Below are positions 1 to 5,577 of a stretch of DNA of 9,250 nt, piece after piece. The stretch comes from Bifidobacterium sp. UBA6881 (GTDB lineage: Bacteria > Actinomycetota > Actinomycetes > Actinomycetales > Bifidobacteriaceae), in assembly GCA_002451435.1 (NCBI GenBank), contig DKCF01000008.1, positions 1,414 to 10,663 on the forward strand, read 5' to 3'. The position numbers and the translations under genes were made by a program. The notes beneath the pieces were generated by a model. The model was not told the DNA's origin. It worked only from the letters and a program-made list of their open reading frames with translations, and did not search any database. Numbering within the stretch: the stretch's first letter is position 1; each line of letters begins with the position of its first letter.

Positions 1-1356
1 TCCGGCAAATCGATCGCGCTGACCGGTCCGAGCATCATCTTCGTATACATCGGCGTCGGCCTCATCATGTTCCTGCTGATGCGCGCCATCGGCGAGATGA
101 TGTACAGCGACCCGAGCCAGCACACGTTCATCAACTTCATCACGCGCTATCTGGGCCGTGGATGGGGCAAATTCGCCGGTTGGACGTATTGGATCGTGCT
201 GATTCTGACGGGCATGACCGAAATCACCGCCGTCAGCACGTATTTCGTCACGTTCTTCAACATGTTCGGCATCGACCTGAGCGGATGGAAATGGCTGATC
301 GAACTGTGCTTCCTCGTCGCGCTCACCTGCGTCAACCTCATCGCGGTGAAGGTGTTCGGCGAGGCGGAGTTCTGGTTCTCCATGATCAAAATCACCTTGA
401 TCGTCGGCCTGATCGTCACCGCCATCGTGATGCTGTGCATCGGATTCACCTACCCGTCGACGCATATCGAAGGCGTGGACGGCACGGTGTCCGGCGCCAC
501 GGTGAGTCTGAGCAACATCACTGACGGCTTCCAGCTCGCGCCGAACGGATGGATGAAGTTCTTCCTGAGCTTCCAGATGGTGTTCTTCGCCTACCAGCTC
601 ATCGAATTCGTTGGCGTGACCGTGTCGGAGACGCAGAATCCGCGCAAGGTGCTGCCGAAGGCCGTCAACGAGCTGATCATGCGCATTCTGATCTTCTACG
701 TGGGCGCGCTGGTGGCGATCATGGCGATCGTGCCGTGGCGCAACTTCCACCAGAACGCTGACGGTTCGTTCGGCTCGCCGTTCATCATGGTGTTCAAGTA
801 CGCCGGATTGAACTGGGCCGCCGCGCTCGTCTTCTTCGTGGTGATCACCGCTGCGGCGTCCTCGCTGAACTCGCTGATTTATTCGGCCGGCCGCCATCTG
901 TACCAGCTCGCGCAGGATTCCGATTCCCCGGCGATGTCGCGACTGGCCGAGGTGTCGGACCGCAAGGTGCCGGCGAAGGCGATCGTGCTGTCCGGCTGCA
1001 TGATTCTGTTCTCGCCGTTGGTCAACGCGATTCCCGGCGTCTCCAGCGCGTTCGTGCTGTTCGCGTCGGCCGCCAGCGCCGTGGTGATCTTCATCTACGT
1101 GCTGACGATGCTCGCGCACCGTCGCTATCGCCAAAGCCCCGACTTCCTCGCCGACGGCTTCGTCATGCCGGCTTGGCAGGTGCTCGATTGGGTGGCGATC
1201 GTGTTCTACGTGGCGGTGTACGTGACGCTGTTCCTGTCGTCCGACACGCTTGGCTCCGCGGTCGCGGGACTGCTGTGGCTGGTGCTGTTCGGCGGCTACT
1301 GCCTGCTGCACGAGCGCTTCCAGAACCGTGATCTGAAGGCCGCGCTGCGCAAGTAG
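1..1356 (+). CDS. Amino acid permease, AAT/APC family (5' partial)
   Basis: Inner-membrane, probably proton-coupled, amino acid importer. The frame is open from base 1 (first residues SGKSIALTGPSIIF), so the start lies upstream and about 35-45 N-terminal residues are missing; the ATG at base 67 is internal, inside a conserved membrane segment. The 451 visible residues show the AAT-family hallmarks: GPSIIFVYIGVGLIMFLLMRA, then GEMMYSDPSQHTF, FAGWTYW, a KVFGEAEFWFSMIKI stretch, a polar-flanked EFVGVTVSETQNPRKVLPKA loop, and a TAAASSLNSLIYSAGRHLYQLA segment. About ten hydrophobic helices are visible. It resembles CycA (D-Ala/D-Ser/Gly), GabP and AroP-type carriers from memory of the family; the substrate cannot be read from the sequence. 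Its stop codon sits 22 bp from a remnant thiG stop on the other strand, so the two were once convergent neighbours. Confidence 0.95.
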   Translation, partial: SGKSIALTGPSIIFVYIGVGLIMFLLMRAIGEMMYSDPSQHTFINFITRYLGRGWGKFAGWTYWIVLILTGMTEITAVSTYFVTFFNMFGIDLSGWKWLIELCFLVALTCVNLIAVKVFGEAEFWFSMIKITLIVGLIVTAIVMLCIGFTYPSTHIEGVDGTVSGATVSLSNITDGFQLAPNGWMKFFLSFQMVFFAYQLIEFVGVTVSETQNPRKVLPKAVNELIMRILIFYVGALVAIMAIVPWRNFHQNADGSFGSPFIMVFKYAGLNWAAALVFFVVITAAASSLNSLIYSAGRHLYQLAQDSDSPAMSRLAEVSDRKVPAKAIVLSGCMILFSPLVNAIPGVSSAFVLFASAASAVVIFIYVLTMLAHRRYRQSPDFLADGFVMPAWQVLDWVAIVFYVAVYVTLFLSSDTLGSAVAGLLWLVLFGGYCLLHERFQNRDLKAALRK

Positions 1357-1377
1357 CGCGCGAACAGTTCCACGCGG

Positions 1378-1418
1378 ATCAGCCGATGTGATCCGCCTCG
1401 TTCGTCGGGCTGGACGGC
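1378..1418 (-). pseudogene. Remnant 3' end of thiG; left copy of a 41-bp direct repeat
   Basis: This stretch matches 2892-2932 at 40 of 41 positions (G at 1390 against A at 2904). Read on the minus strand in the thiG frame it gives PSSPTNEADHIG then stop, where the intact thiG ends PSSPTNEADYIG then stop. The single change is Tyr to His. No thiG reading frame extends beyond it (past 1418 the sequence is unrelated and AT-rich), so it is a detached gene end. See the matching right copy at 2892-2932. Confidence 0.93.
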
Positions 1419-1436
1419 TGCGTAGAGATAACAGTA

Positions 1437-1485
1437 AGTTAACGCACTAATTTTTTGCATCTATGAAAATATTAGTGCGTTAACT
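1437..1485. promoter_or_regulatory. 15-bp perfect inverted repeat upstream of the ATPase gene
   Basis: Left arm AGTTAACGCACTAAT (1437-1451) and right arm ATTAGTGCGTTAACT (1471-1485) are exact reverse complements separated by 19 bases. Four further T-A pairs (1453-1456 with 1466-1469) can extend the stem past one mismatch. No T-run follows on the plus strand, so a plain terminator is unlikely in that direction. It could be an operator for the downstream gene or a recombination site at the edge of the inserted module. Its position 60 bp before the ATG favours control of the ATPase gene; this is inference. Confidence 0.7.
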
Positions 1486-1508
1486 GCCGTTTATCTACTC
1501 TTTTATCA
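1480..1508 (+). promoter_or_regulatory. Candidate promoter for the ATPase gene
   Basis: TTAACT (1480-1485) and TTATCA (1503-1508) are separated by 17 bases, a reasonable though weak -35/-10 pair. The -35 box lies in the right arm of the inverted repeat, which would suit repression by a protein bound to that repeat. Other pairings in this AT-rich stretch are possible. Confidence 0.35.
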
Positions 1509-1510
1509 CA

Positions 1511-1541
1511 TTTCCTTTGCTACCTTGAACAAAGGAGGTGG
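1511..1541 (+). promoter_or_regulatory. Hairpin that covers the ATPase ribosome binding site
   Basis: TCCTTTG (1513-1519) is the exact reverse complement of CAAAGGA (1530-1536), with a 10-base loop. U-G pairs at 1512/1537 and 1511/1538 extend it. The right arm contains most of the strong Shine-Dalgarno AAAGGAGG (1531-1538), which lies 7 bases before the ATG at 1546. If the transcript starts upstream of 1511, this helix would hide the SD and reduce translation. Confidence 0.55.
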
Positions 1542-1545
1542 TGAT

Positions 1546-2769
1546 ATGAAGGTATATCCTCGCGAGCAGTATTTAAGGAAGATAAGACCGTTCTATGACG
1601 ATGACCTTATCAAAGTCGTTACCGGCGTGCGTCGTTGTGGAAAATCCTGTCTCATGGCATCCATTGTCGAAGAGCTGAGGAAACGAGGCGTTGCGGATAA
1701 GGACGTCATCTATTTGGATTTGGACAAACGCGGCAATCGATCCATTAAAACGCCTGATCAACTCGAAGCGGCGATTGAATCTCGTCTCATTGACGATGAC
1801 TTCAAATATCTTTTCATTGATGAGGTGCAGAATGTCAAGGGATTTGAAGAGGTCGTAAACGCCTTCAATACGGATGGCGGTTTTTCCATTTTCATCACGG
1901 GATCGAACTCCTATTTGCTGTCCGGCGAACTTGCCACGAAATTGACGGGACGTTACGTCGAGTTCGAGATGTTCACGCTTTCTTTCTCCGAATATCTTGA
2001 TATGAAGGCGTTTCTCGGAAAAGAGATTCGTGATGCGCGTATTGAATTTGATGACTATCTCCGCTACGGAGGATTCCCGCGTTCCCTTGAATATGATGAT
2101 TCCGAAGCGAAAGCCCGGTATATTGAAGACGTTGTAAATCAAATCCTTGAAAAGGACATCAAGACAAGAAGAAAGATTCGCAATGTCGCTACTTTCGAAC
2201 GTGTCATGACCTATGTCATCAATAATTTCGGCGCACCCACAAGTCTGACGAATCTTGTTCATTATTTCAATGACGTGGAGAGAATTCCTGTTCAGCGTAG
2301 AACGATCGCCACATATATCGAATCGCTTGTCGAGGCGAAGATTTTATATCGATGTTCGCGGTTCGATCTTAAATCCAGGAAATCGCTTCGCGGAGAAGAG
2401 AAATACTATTTGGCCGATCCTGGAATTTATTTCGCAAGGAATGTTGACGTCCGCTTGAATTATGGGCCTTCGCTCGAAAACGCCCTTTATCTCTACCTGC
2501 GCTCACGGGGATACAGGCTTTCCGTCGGGCGAATCGGCAAACTCGAATGTGATTTCATCGCTCGCAAACGGAATGAATATGCTTATATTCAGGTTTCAAT
2601 GAGCATTGCGGACCGCAATGTTGAGGAACGTGAGTATCGTCCATTCGGCTATATCCGAGACGGTTATCCGAGATATTTGTTCACCTTGGATCCACTCCTC
2701 CAAGAACGTGAAGGAGTGCATCATCGGAACATGATCCATTTCATGGAGACGAATGGGGAGCTCTTATAA
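1546..2769 (+). CDS. AAA+ ATPase with DUF4143 C-terminal domain (AAA_14 type)
   Basis: A 407-residue P-loop ATPase, normal length for this family. The start is ATG 1546, 7 bases after AGGAGG; an upstream in-frame TTG at 1525 would put the SD inside the gene. Walker A is GVRRCGKS at residues 27-34 with the R-R-x-G-K-S form typical of this group. Walker B is YLFIDE at 88-93, and a sensor-1-like ITGSNS at 117-122 is followed by LTGRYVEFEMFTLSFSEYL. The C-terminal part (about 230-407) is the DUF4143 winged-helix/nuclease-like region. E311, E334-x-D336 and YIQV (Q349) sit where PD-(D/E)XK folds carry catalytic residues, but the lysine is absent. Family function is unknown; members are sporadic, often horizontally acquired orphans. 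GC in three sampled 60-base lines is 42-45%, well below the flanking genes. It stands alone with its own promoter region, inside a duplicated thiG 3' end. Confidence 0.95.
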   Translation: MKVYPREQYLRKIRPFYDDDLIKVVTGVRRCGKSCLMASIVEELRKRGVADKDVIYLDLDKRGNRSIKTPDQLEAAIESRLIDDDFKYLFIDEVQNVKGFEEVVNAFNTDGGFSIFITGSNSYLLSGELATKLTGRYVEFEMFTLSFSEYLDMKAFLGKEIRDARIEFDDYLRYGGFPRSLEYDDSEAKARYIEDVVNQILEKDIKTRRKIRNVATFERVMTYVINNFGAPTSLTNLVHYFNDVERIPVQRRTIATYIESLVEAKILYRCSRFDLKSRKSLRGEEKYYLADPGIYFARNVDVRLNYGPSLENALYLYLRSRGYRLSVGRIGKLECDFIARKRNEYAYIQVSMSIADRNVEEREYRPFGYIRDGYPRYLFTLDPLLQEREGVHHRNMIHFMETNGELL

Positions 2770-2853
2770 ACGAGGGTTTTTATTCACTGTATTGGGCTGG
2801 ATAATTGATTGCGCAGCCGTGAAAACCATGTGGATCGGTGCCGAATGACATGG

Positions 2854-2889
2854 ATATGGGTTGACCGGCGTGAATCGGCCAACCCATAT
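2854..2889. terminator. Hairpin between the ATPase gene and thiG stop
   Basis: ATATGGGTTG (2854-2863) pairs with CAACCCATAT (2880-2889); after one A-C mismatch, CCG (2865-2867) pairs with CGG (2876-2878), leaving a short loop. It lies 3 bases from the thiG stop and between two convergent genes, so a shared terminator is the simplest reading. Neither side has a T-run, so it would be a non-canonical or Rho-assisted terminator, or just a stabilising 3' structure. Confidence 0.5.
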
Positions 2890-2891
2890 GA

Positions 2892-2932
2892 ATCAGCCGA
2901 TGTAATCCGCCTCGTTCGTCGGGCTGGACGGC
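2892..2932. repeat. Right copy of the 41-bp direct repeat (intact thiG 3' end)
   Basis: It is 40/41 identical to 1378-1418 in the same orientation, with start-to-start distance 1514 bp. It covers the stop codon and last 13 codons of thiG. Identity ends sharply at both edges: outside the repeat the flanks differ (GCACGGCATG here after the repeat, TGCGTAGAGA at the left copy). Confidence 0.95.
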
Positions 2933-3807
2933 ACGGCATGGTCCTCCGTGACCTTGCCGAGTCCCGACAGGTAGGCTTCGCGTCCGGCCGCGATCGCGTT
3001 CTTGAACGCGCGGGCCATCAACGGGATATTGCCGGCGGAGGCGATCGCCGTGTATGCCATCACCGCGTCCGCGCCCATCTCCATCGCCTCGGCCGCCTGG
3101 CTCGGCCGTCCGATGCCGGCGTCGATGATCACCGGAACGTTGGAGTTCTTGATGATCACCTCGATGAAATCGCGTGCGCGCAGACCCTTGTTCGAGCCGA
3201 TCATCGCGCCAAGCGGCATCACGCATGCCGCGCCGGCGTCCTCGAGGCGCTTCGCCGCGATCGGGTCGGGGAACATGTACGGCATGACCACGAAACCTTC
3301 CTTCGCCAGCATCTTCGTGGCCTTGATGGTCTCTTCGTTGTCGGGCAGCAGATACTTCGCCTCATGCTCGATCTCCACCTTCACGAAATCCGTCTGGCAC
3401 ACCTCGCGCGCCAGACGCGCGATGCGCACCGCCTCTTCGGCATTGCGCGCGCCGGACGTGTTCGGCAGCATCGTGATGCCCTTCGGAATGTAGTCGAGCA
3501 GGTTGTTCTCGGTGGTGCGGCAGCGGCGCAGCGCCATGGTGACGATCTGCGTGCCCGCGTTCTCGATGGTGGCCTTGATGAGGTTCAGGTCGTAGCGGCC
3601 GGACCCCAAAATGAACCTGCTGGTGAACTTGTGACCGCCGAGGATCAACGGATCCGCGTCGCCCGTGGCGATCTCGTCATAGGCGTGCGCGTCCGGCTCG
3701 GGCAGGATGGCGGTGTTCGTCGTGGTGCCGACCAGCTCGTCGAGCGTGGCGTTCGGCGCGGCCGCGAAATCCTTCTCCGCGGTGGTGATGGTGTTTTCGG
3801 TGCTCAT
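2893..3807 (-). CDS. thiG: Thiazole synthase ThiG
   Basis: Cytosolic enzyme that condenses 1-deoxy-D-xylulose 5-phosphate, dehydroglycine and sulfur from ThiS thiocarboxylate into the thiazole phosphate of thiamine. The 304-residue product has the ThiG (beta/alpha)8 barrel from about residue 52: DPLILGGHKFTSRFILGSGRY, TMALRR (90-95), LPNTSGARNAEEAV (114-127), the Schiff-base lysine in DFVKVEI (K143), MPLGAMIGSNKGL (197-209) and the phosphate-binding IDAGIGRPSQ (228-237). Start ATG 3805-3807 follows AAAGGA (minus strand, 3820-3815) by 7 bases. About 50 residues precede the core, poorly conserved in look and longer than most ThiG N-termini. It is last in thiS-thiF-thiG, 231 bp after thiF. Its last 13 codons are duplicated at 1378-1418, next to the permease. 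Confidence 0.97.
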   Translation of the reverse strand: MSTENTITTAEKDFAAAPNATLDELVGTTTNTAILPEPDAHAYDEIATGDADPLILGGHKFTSRFILGSGRYDLNLIKATIENAGTQIVTMALRRCRTTENNLLDYIPKGITMLPNTSGARNAEEAVRIARLAREVCQTDFVKVEIEHEAKYLLPDNEETIKATKMLAKEGFVVMPYMFPDPIAAKRLEDAGAACVMPLGAMIGSNKGLRARDFIEVIIKNSNVPVIIDAGIGRPSQAAEAMEMGADAVMAYTAIASAGNIPLMARAFKNAIAAGREAYLSGLGKVTEDHAVPSSPTNEADYIG

Positions 3808-3820
3808 CTTTGGGTCCTTT

Positions 3821-3864
3821 CGTTGATGTTCTGCTCAATCCGTCGTTGATTCTGCTCAATCCGT
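3821..3864. repeat. Tandem repeat, 2 copies of 21-23 bp
   Basis: Copy one (3821-3843) and copy two (3844-3864) share CGTTGAT then TCTGCTCAATCCGT; copy one has two extra bases between these parts. It lies just upstream of the thiG ribosome binding site, in the transcribed thiF-thiG spacer. Confidence 0.85.
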
Positions 3865-3876
3865 TCCGTGCGTTGC

Positions 3877-3927
3877 GATTGGCATGGCGCGATTGCCGCG
3901 TCACGATCGGCATGTTGCGATCGCCGC
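3877..3927. repeat. Imperfect tandem repeat, 28-bp period
   Basis: 3877-3899 and 3905-3927 match at 19 of 23 positions (GATTGGCATG... against GATCGGCATG..., both ending CGCCGC or TGCCGC). It is adjacent to the 21-23 bp repeat, so most of the thiF-thiG spacer is built from small duplications. No function is evident. Confidence 0.65.
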
Positions 3928-3973
3928 ACAGTGGAGCAACGTAGTATTTTCATCCGCTGTAGTATTGGCGTCC

Positions 3974-4014
3974 GCGGAAGCGGTGGAGTATCGTAGTAAC
4001 CCCACCGCTTCCGC
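3974..4014. terminator. 13-bp stem hairpin in the thiF-thiG spacer
   Basis: GCGGAAGCGGTGG (3974-3986) is the exact reverse complement of CCACCGCTTCCGC (4002-4014), with a 15-base loop. It lies 24 bases after the thiF stop in the direction of transcription (minus). There is no T-run after it, so it may be an mRNA-stabilising or attenuating element that sets the thiF to thiG expression ratio rather than a full terminator. GTAGTAT also occurs at 3941-3947 and 3959-3965, and GTAGTAA in the loop at 3993-3999. Confidence 0.6.
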
Positions 4015-4038
4015 CTGATATTGCCTGTATGATCCGCG

Positions 4039-4752
4039 TCACGCGTCCTCTTCGCCGAGGATCAGACGCGTGATCATATTCGCCTCGTGGCAGGCGACGA
4101 CACCCACGCGCGGCGCCATCAGGCCGGCGCCCGGCACCGGCGCGGTCTCGCCGTCGCCGCTGAAGTAGAAGTTCTTCGAGACGCGGCGCGTGCTCACCAG
4201 GTTGGAACTGCGGAATCCCGCCATGCCCGAAGCGCTCACGAGCTTCTTGTCCGGCAGGTTCTCCAGCACCGCGTTGACGAGCATCGTCTTGTTCTCCGGC
4301 ACGTCGAACGCCTCGCAGATGATGTCCTCGTTCTTGAACAGCGTCGGCACGTTCTCGTCGGTCACCTTCACCGTGTCGATGGTGATTTCGGTGAACGGAT
4401 TGATCTGGCGCAGGTTGCTGCGCAGCGCCTCGGTCTTGTACTGGCCGAGGTCCTTCAGGAAGTACTGCTGGCGGTTCAGGTTGGTCATGTCCACGCGGTC
4501 GAAGTCGATCAGGTGCAGGTGGCCGACGCCGATGCGGGTCAGCGCCACCGCGATGGTGGAGCCGAGGCCGCCCAATCCGCAGATCGCCACATGCGCGGCG
4601 TCGAGCTTGTCCTGCGTGGCCGCGGTATGACGGTCGAGCAGTGCCGCGCGGATCTCCTCGCGGCTGACCAACGTGGTCGGATCCGGCGGGTTGTCGAATG
4701 CCTGTTGGCGGGCGTCGATCTGCTCCTGCGTTGCCGATGGTTCAAAAGTCAT
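4039..4752 (-). CDS. thiF: ThiS adenylyltransferase ThiF
   Basis: E1-like cytosolic enzyme that uses ATP to adenylate the C-terminal glycine of ThiS, priming it for sulfur loading. The 237-residue protein has the Rossmann nucleotide-binding loop ICGLGGLGS (57-65), the acidic LIDFDRVD (81-88) and NLNRQQYF (91-98) motifs that hold ATP and the catalytic Arg, and K106 in GQYKTEAL. A DIICEAFD segment (143-150) sits where the crossover/active-site region of E1 enzymes lies. The CxxC zinc pairs of E. coli ThiF/MoeB are absent, as in the shorter ThiF subgroup. It starts at ATG 4750-4752, 55 bp after thiS, with only a weak SD (GGAAACGAG on the minus strand), which fits translational dependence on thiS or a low need. 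HesA/MoeB is the alternative family name, but the thiS-thiG context decides. Confidence 0.94.
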   Translation of the reverse strand: MTFEPSATQEQIDARQQAFDNPPDPTTLVSREEIRAALLDRHTAATQDKLDAAHVAICGLGGLGSTIAVALTRIGVGHLHLIDFDRVDMTNLNRQQYFLKDLGQYKTEALRSNLRQINPFTEITIDTVKVTDENVPTLFKNEDIICEAFDVPENKTMLVNAVLENLPDKKLVSASGMAGFRSSNLVSTRRVSKNFYFSGDGETAPVPGAGLMAPRVGVVACHEANMITRLILGEEDA

Positions 4753-4807
4753 GATTGTTCTCGTTTCCGTTCGTTGATTGCTGGGTGTTGTTGTTTGCGT
4801 GCGCCGC

Positions 4808-5002
4808 TCAGCCGCCCTGCACGAACGTGACGATTTCCAGCGTGTCGGTGCCCTTGAGCTGCGTCTGCGCGCGCTTGGCGCGAGGCACGATCTCGCCGTT
4901 CAGCTCCACGGCCACGCGGTCGGCGCGCAGTCCGCGCTGCTCCACCAGTTCCGCCACGGTGATCGGTGTGGCGATGTTCTCTTCCTTGCCGTTGATGATC
5001 AT
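4808..5002 (-). CDS. thiS: Sulfur carrier protein ThiS
   Basis: A 64-residue ubiquitin-like sulfur carrier of thiazole synthesis. It begins MIINGKEENI and ends VTFVQGG; the C-terminal Gly-Gly is the site that is adenylated by ThiF and converted to a thiocarboxylate. The middle RVAVELNGEIVPR is the usual ThiS core strand. Start ATG 5000-5002 is preceded by AAAGGA (minus strand, 5016-5011) at 8 bases; a longer in-frame extension upstream has no family match and no SD, so it is rejected. It is the first gene after the TPP riboswitch and leader. No thiO or thiH, needed for dehydroglycine, lies in this window. Confidence 0.96.
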   Translation of the reverse strand: MIINGKEENIATPITVAELVEQRGLRADRVAVELNGEIVPRAKRAQTQLKGTDTLEIVTFVQGG

Positions 5003-5057
5003 GCTGATGATCCTTTCTATGCTTGTCGCACGTGTTCCAGGTCCCACGTCTGAGTGT

Positions 5058-5214
5058 CCGATTCTTCCGGATCGGGCGACTGCAGGGCTTTTCCCGCCCT
5101 TTCCGCCGAATCGGTCATGCATGGCATTTGCCCAGGCTTCGAATGTCTGTTCCCGCCTAATCGGACGTCAAACATCTGCCCAAACAGCCCGCATGCCCGT
5201 TTCCAGCGAATCAG
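5058..5214 (-). repeat. 50-bp periodic degenerate repeats in the thiS leader
   Basis: Plus-strand CGAATCGG (5107-5114), TAATCGG (5158-5164) and CGAATCAG (5207-5214) recur at exactly 50-bp steps, each preceded by a TTCC-type stretch and further back by TTGCCCA or CTGCCCA. A shortened copy ends in ATCGG at 5071-5075. Small hairpins lie in it: CCGAT/ATCGG at 5058-5075 and AGGGC/GCCCT at 5084-5100. The units are poorly conserved (about 60% by eye). The segment is transcribed on the minus strand between the leader terminator and thiS; I see no convincing small gene in it. Confidence 0.5.
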
Positions 5215-5231
5215 GCATTCGGAGTGGTACG

Positions 5232-5290
5232 AAAAAAGGGTCGCGAAGAGAAGCCGTACCCTATGAGGTGGTGCGCCCCTCCGTGACCCT
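5232..5290 (-). terminator. Leader terminator, likely riboswitch expression platform
   Basis: On the minus strand AGGGTC (5290-5285) can pair with GACCCT (5242-5237), extended past one mismatch by CG/CG, and T6 (5237-5232) follows immediately. A shorter alternative stem pairs AGGGT (5262-5258) with ACCCT (5241-5237). Two competing stems upstream of one T-tract, downstream of a TPP aptamer and upstream of thiS, are what a transcription-attenuation platform needs. Which structure forms with TPP cannot be settled by eye. Confidence 0.65.
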
Positions 5291-5345
5291 AATCACGCGA
5301 TATTCGGTTATCGCGAACGGAAATGAGATGCGCCTTGCGGCGCGA

Positions 5346-5438
5346 ACAACCCGTCTCCTTACGGCGGCATTACCCGCATCAAGTCCTCGGTCGGAGTCTT
5401 GCGGCTCCCTCTCAGCCTTTCGGCTCCCGTTCGGTTGT
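5346..5438 (-). ncRNA. TPP riboswitch (THI element) aptamer
   Basis: Cis-acting RNA that binds thiamine pyrophosphate and represses the thi operon. On the minus strand P1 is ACAACC (5438-5433) with GGTTGT (5351-5346). The invariant CTGAGA lies at 5415-5410, after the GCC-GAAA-GGC stem-loop. The second conserved half, TTGATGCGGGTAATGCCGCC followed by GTAAGGA, holds the P4/P5 elements, with GCGG-GTAAT-GCCGC forming the P5 hairpin. Two more hairpins follow (5330-5343, GCGCC/GGCGC; 5296-5315, CGCGATA/TATCGCG), then the T6 terminator. The thiS start is 343 bases past the aptamer, longer than usual. Confidence 0.95.
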
Positions 5439-5489
5439 GCCTTCATCTTCGCGCACCCGCCCGACAAGCCGTGCGCGCGCATACGGTTC

Positions 5490-5517
5490 CGTATAGTGCT
5501 GATATGCGTCGTAGAAA
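5490..5517 (-). promoter_or_regulatory. Candidate promoter of the thiSFG operon
   Basis: On the minus strand TTTCTA (5517-5512), 16 bases, then TATACG (5495-5490). The position, about 50 bases before the aptamer, is right for a riboswitch-controlled transcript. The -10 box lies in an inverted repeat ATACGG-TT-CCGTAT (5481-5494). The -35 match is weak, so this is tentative. It would be divergent from the hipBA promoter, the -35 boxes being 12 bp apart. Confidence 0.4.
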
Positions 5518-5525
5518 CACGATAG

Positions 5526-5577
5526 TTATTGTTATTCTGACTTTTATAAGTGATAATTATCATAATAATGACAATAA
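5526..5577 (+). promoter_or_regulatory. hipBA promoter with overlapping operator palindromes
   Basis: TTGTTA (5529-5534), 17 bases, then GATAAT (5552-5557) is a good sigma-70-type promoter in an otherwise GC-rich region. The perfect 12-bp palindrome TGATAATTATCA (5551-5562) contains the -10 box, and an outer pair TTATTGT (5526-5532) / ACAATAA (5571-5577) brackets the promoter. Antitoxins of HipB type bind such palindromes and repress their own promoter, so these are the likely operators. Transcription would start near 5564, which rules out the GTG at 5550 as the hipB start. Confidence 0.65.

Noticed and set aside
67..1356. Permease starting at ATG 67
   Set aside because: The frame is open to base 1 and the residues before this Met match the conserved AAT-family membrane segment, so the gene is cut by the window edge.
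1525..1545. TTG start for the ATPase
   Set aside because: It would place the strong AAAGGAGG inside the coding region; ATG 1546 is spaced correctly from it.
1573..2262. 229-residue open frame opposite the ATPase gene
   Set aside because: It is antisense to a gene with clear Walker motifs, has no family motif and is best explained as a shadow frame.
2770..2818. Terminator directly after the ATPase stop
   Set aside because: There is a T5 tract at 2777-2781, but the only stem before it (AAAC/GTTT) is four pairs, and the GGCTG/CAGCC pair further on has no T-run; too weak to annotate.
1378..2932. The 41-bp duplication as an ordinary insertion-sequence target duplication
   Set aside because: It is far longer than usual IS target duplications (2-14 bp), the interior lacks a transposase, and no terminal inverted repeats sit just inside both copies.
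2809..3849. 346-residue plus-strand frame across thiG
   Set aside because: The composition is Arg/His/Ala-rich as expected for the reverse of a GC-rich gene, while thiG on the other strand has all catalytic motifs.
5084..5100. AGGGC/GCCCT hairpin as a second leader terminator
   Set aside because: On the minus strand, the transcribed one, no T-run follows the stem.
4808..5122. Longer ThiS with about 40 extra N-terminal residues
   Set aside because: The extension runs through the repeat-containing leader, has no SD and lacks similarity to ThiS, whereas the ATG at 5000-5002 has AAAGGA at 8 bases.
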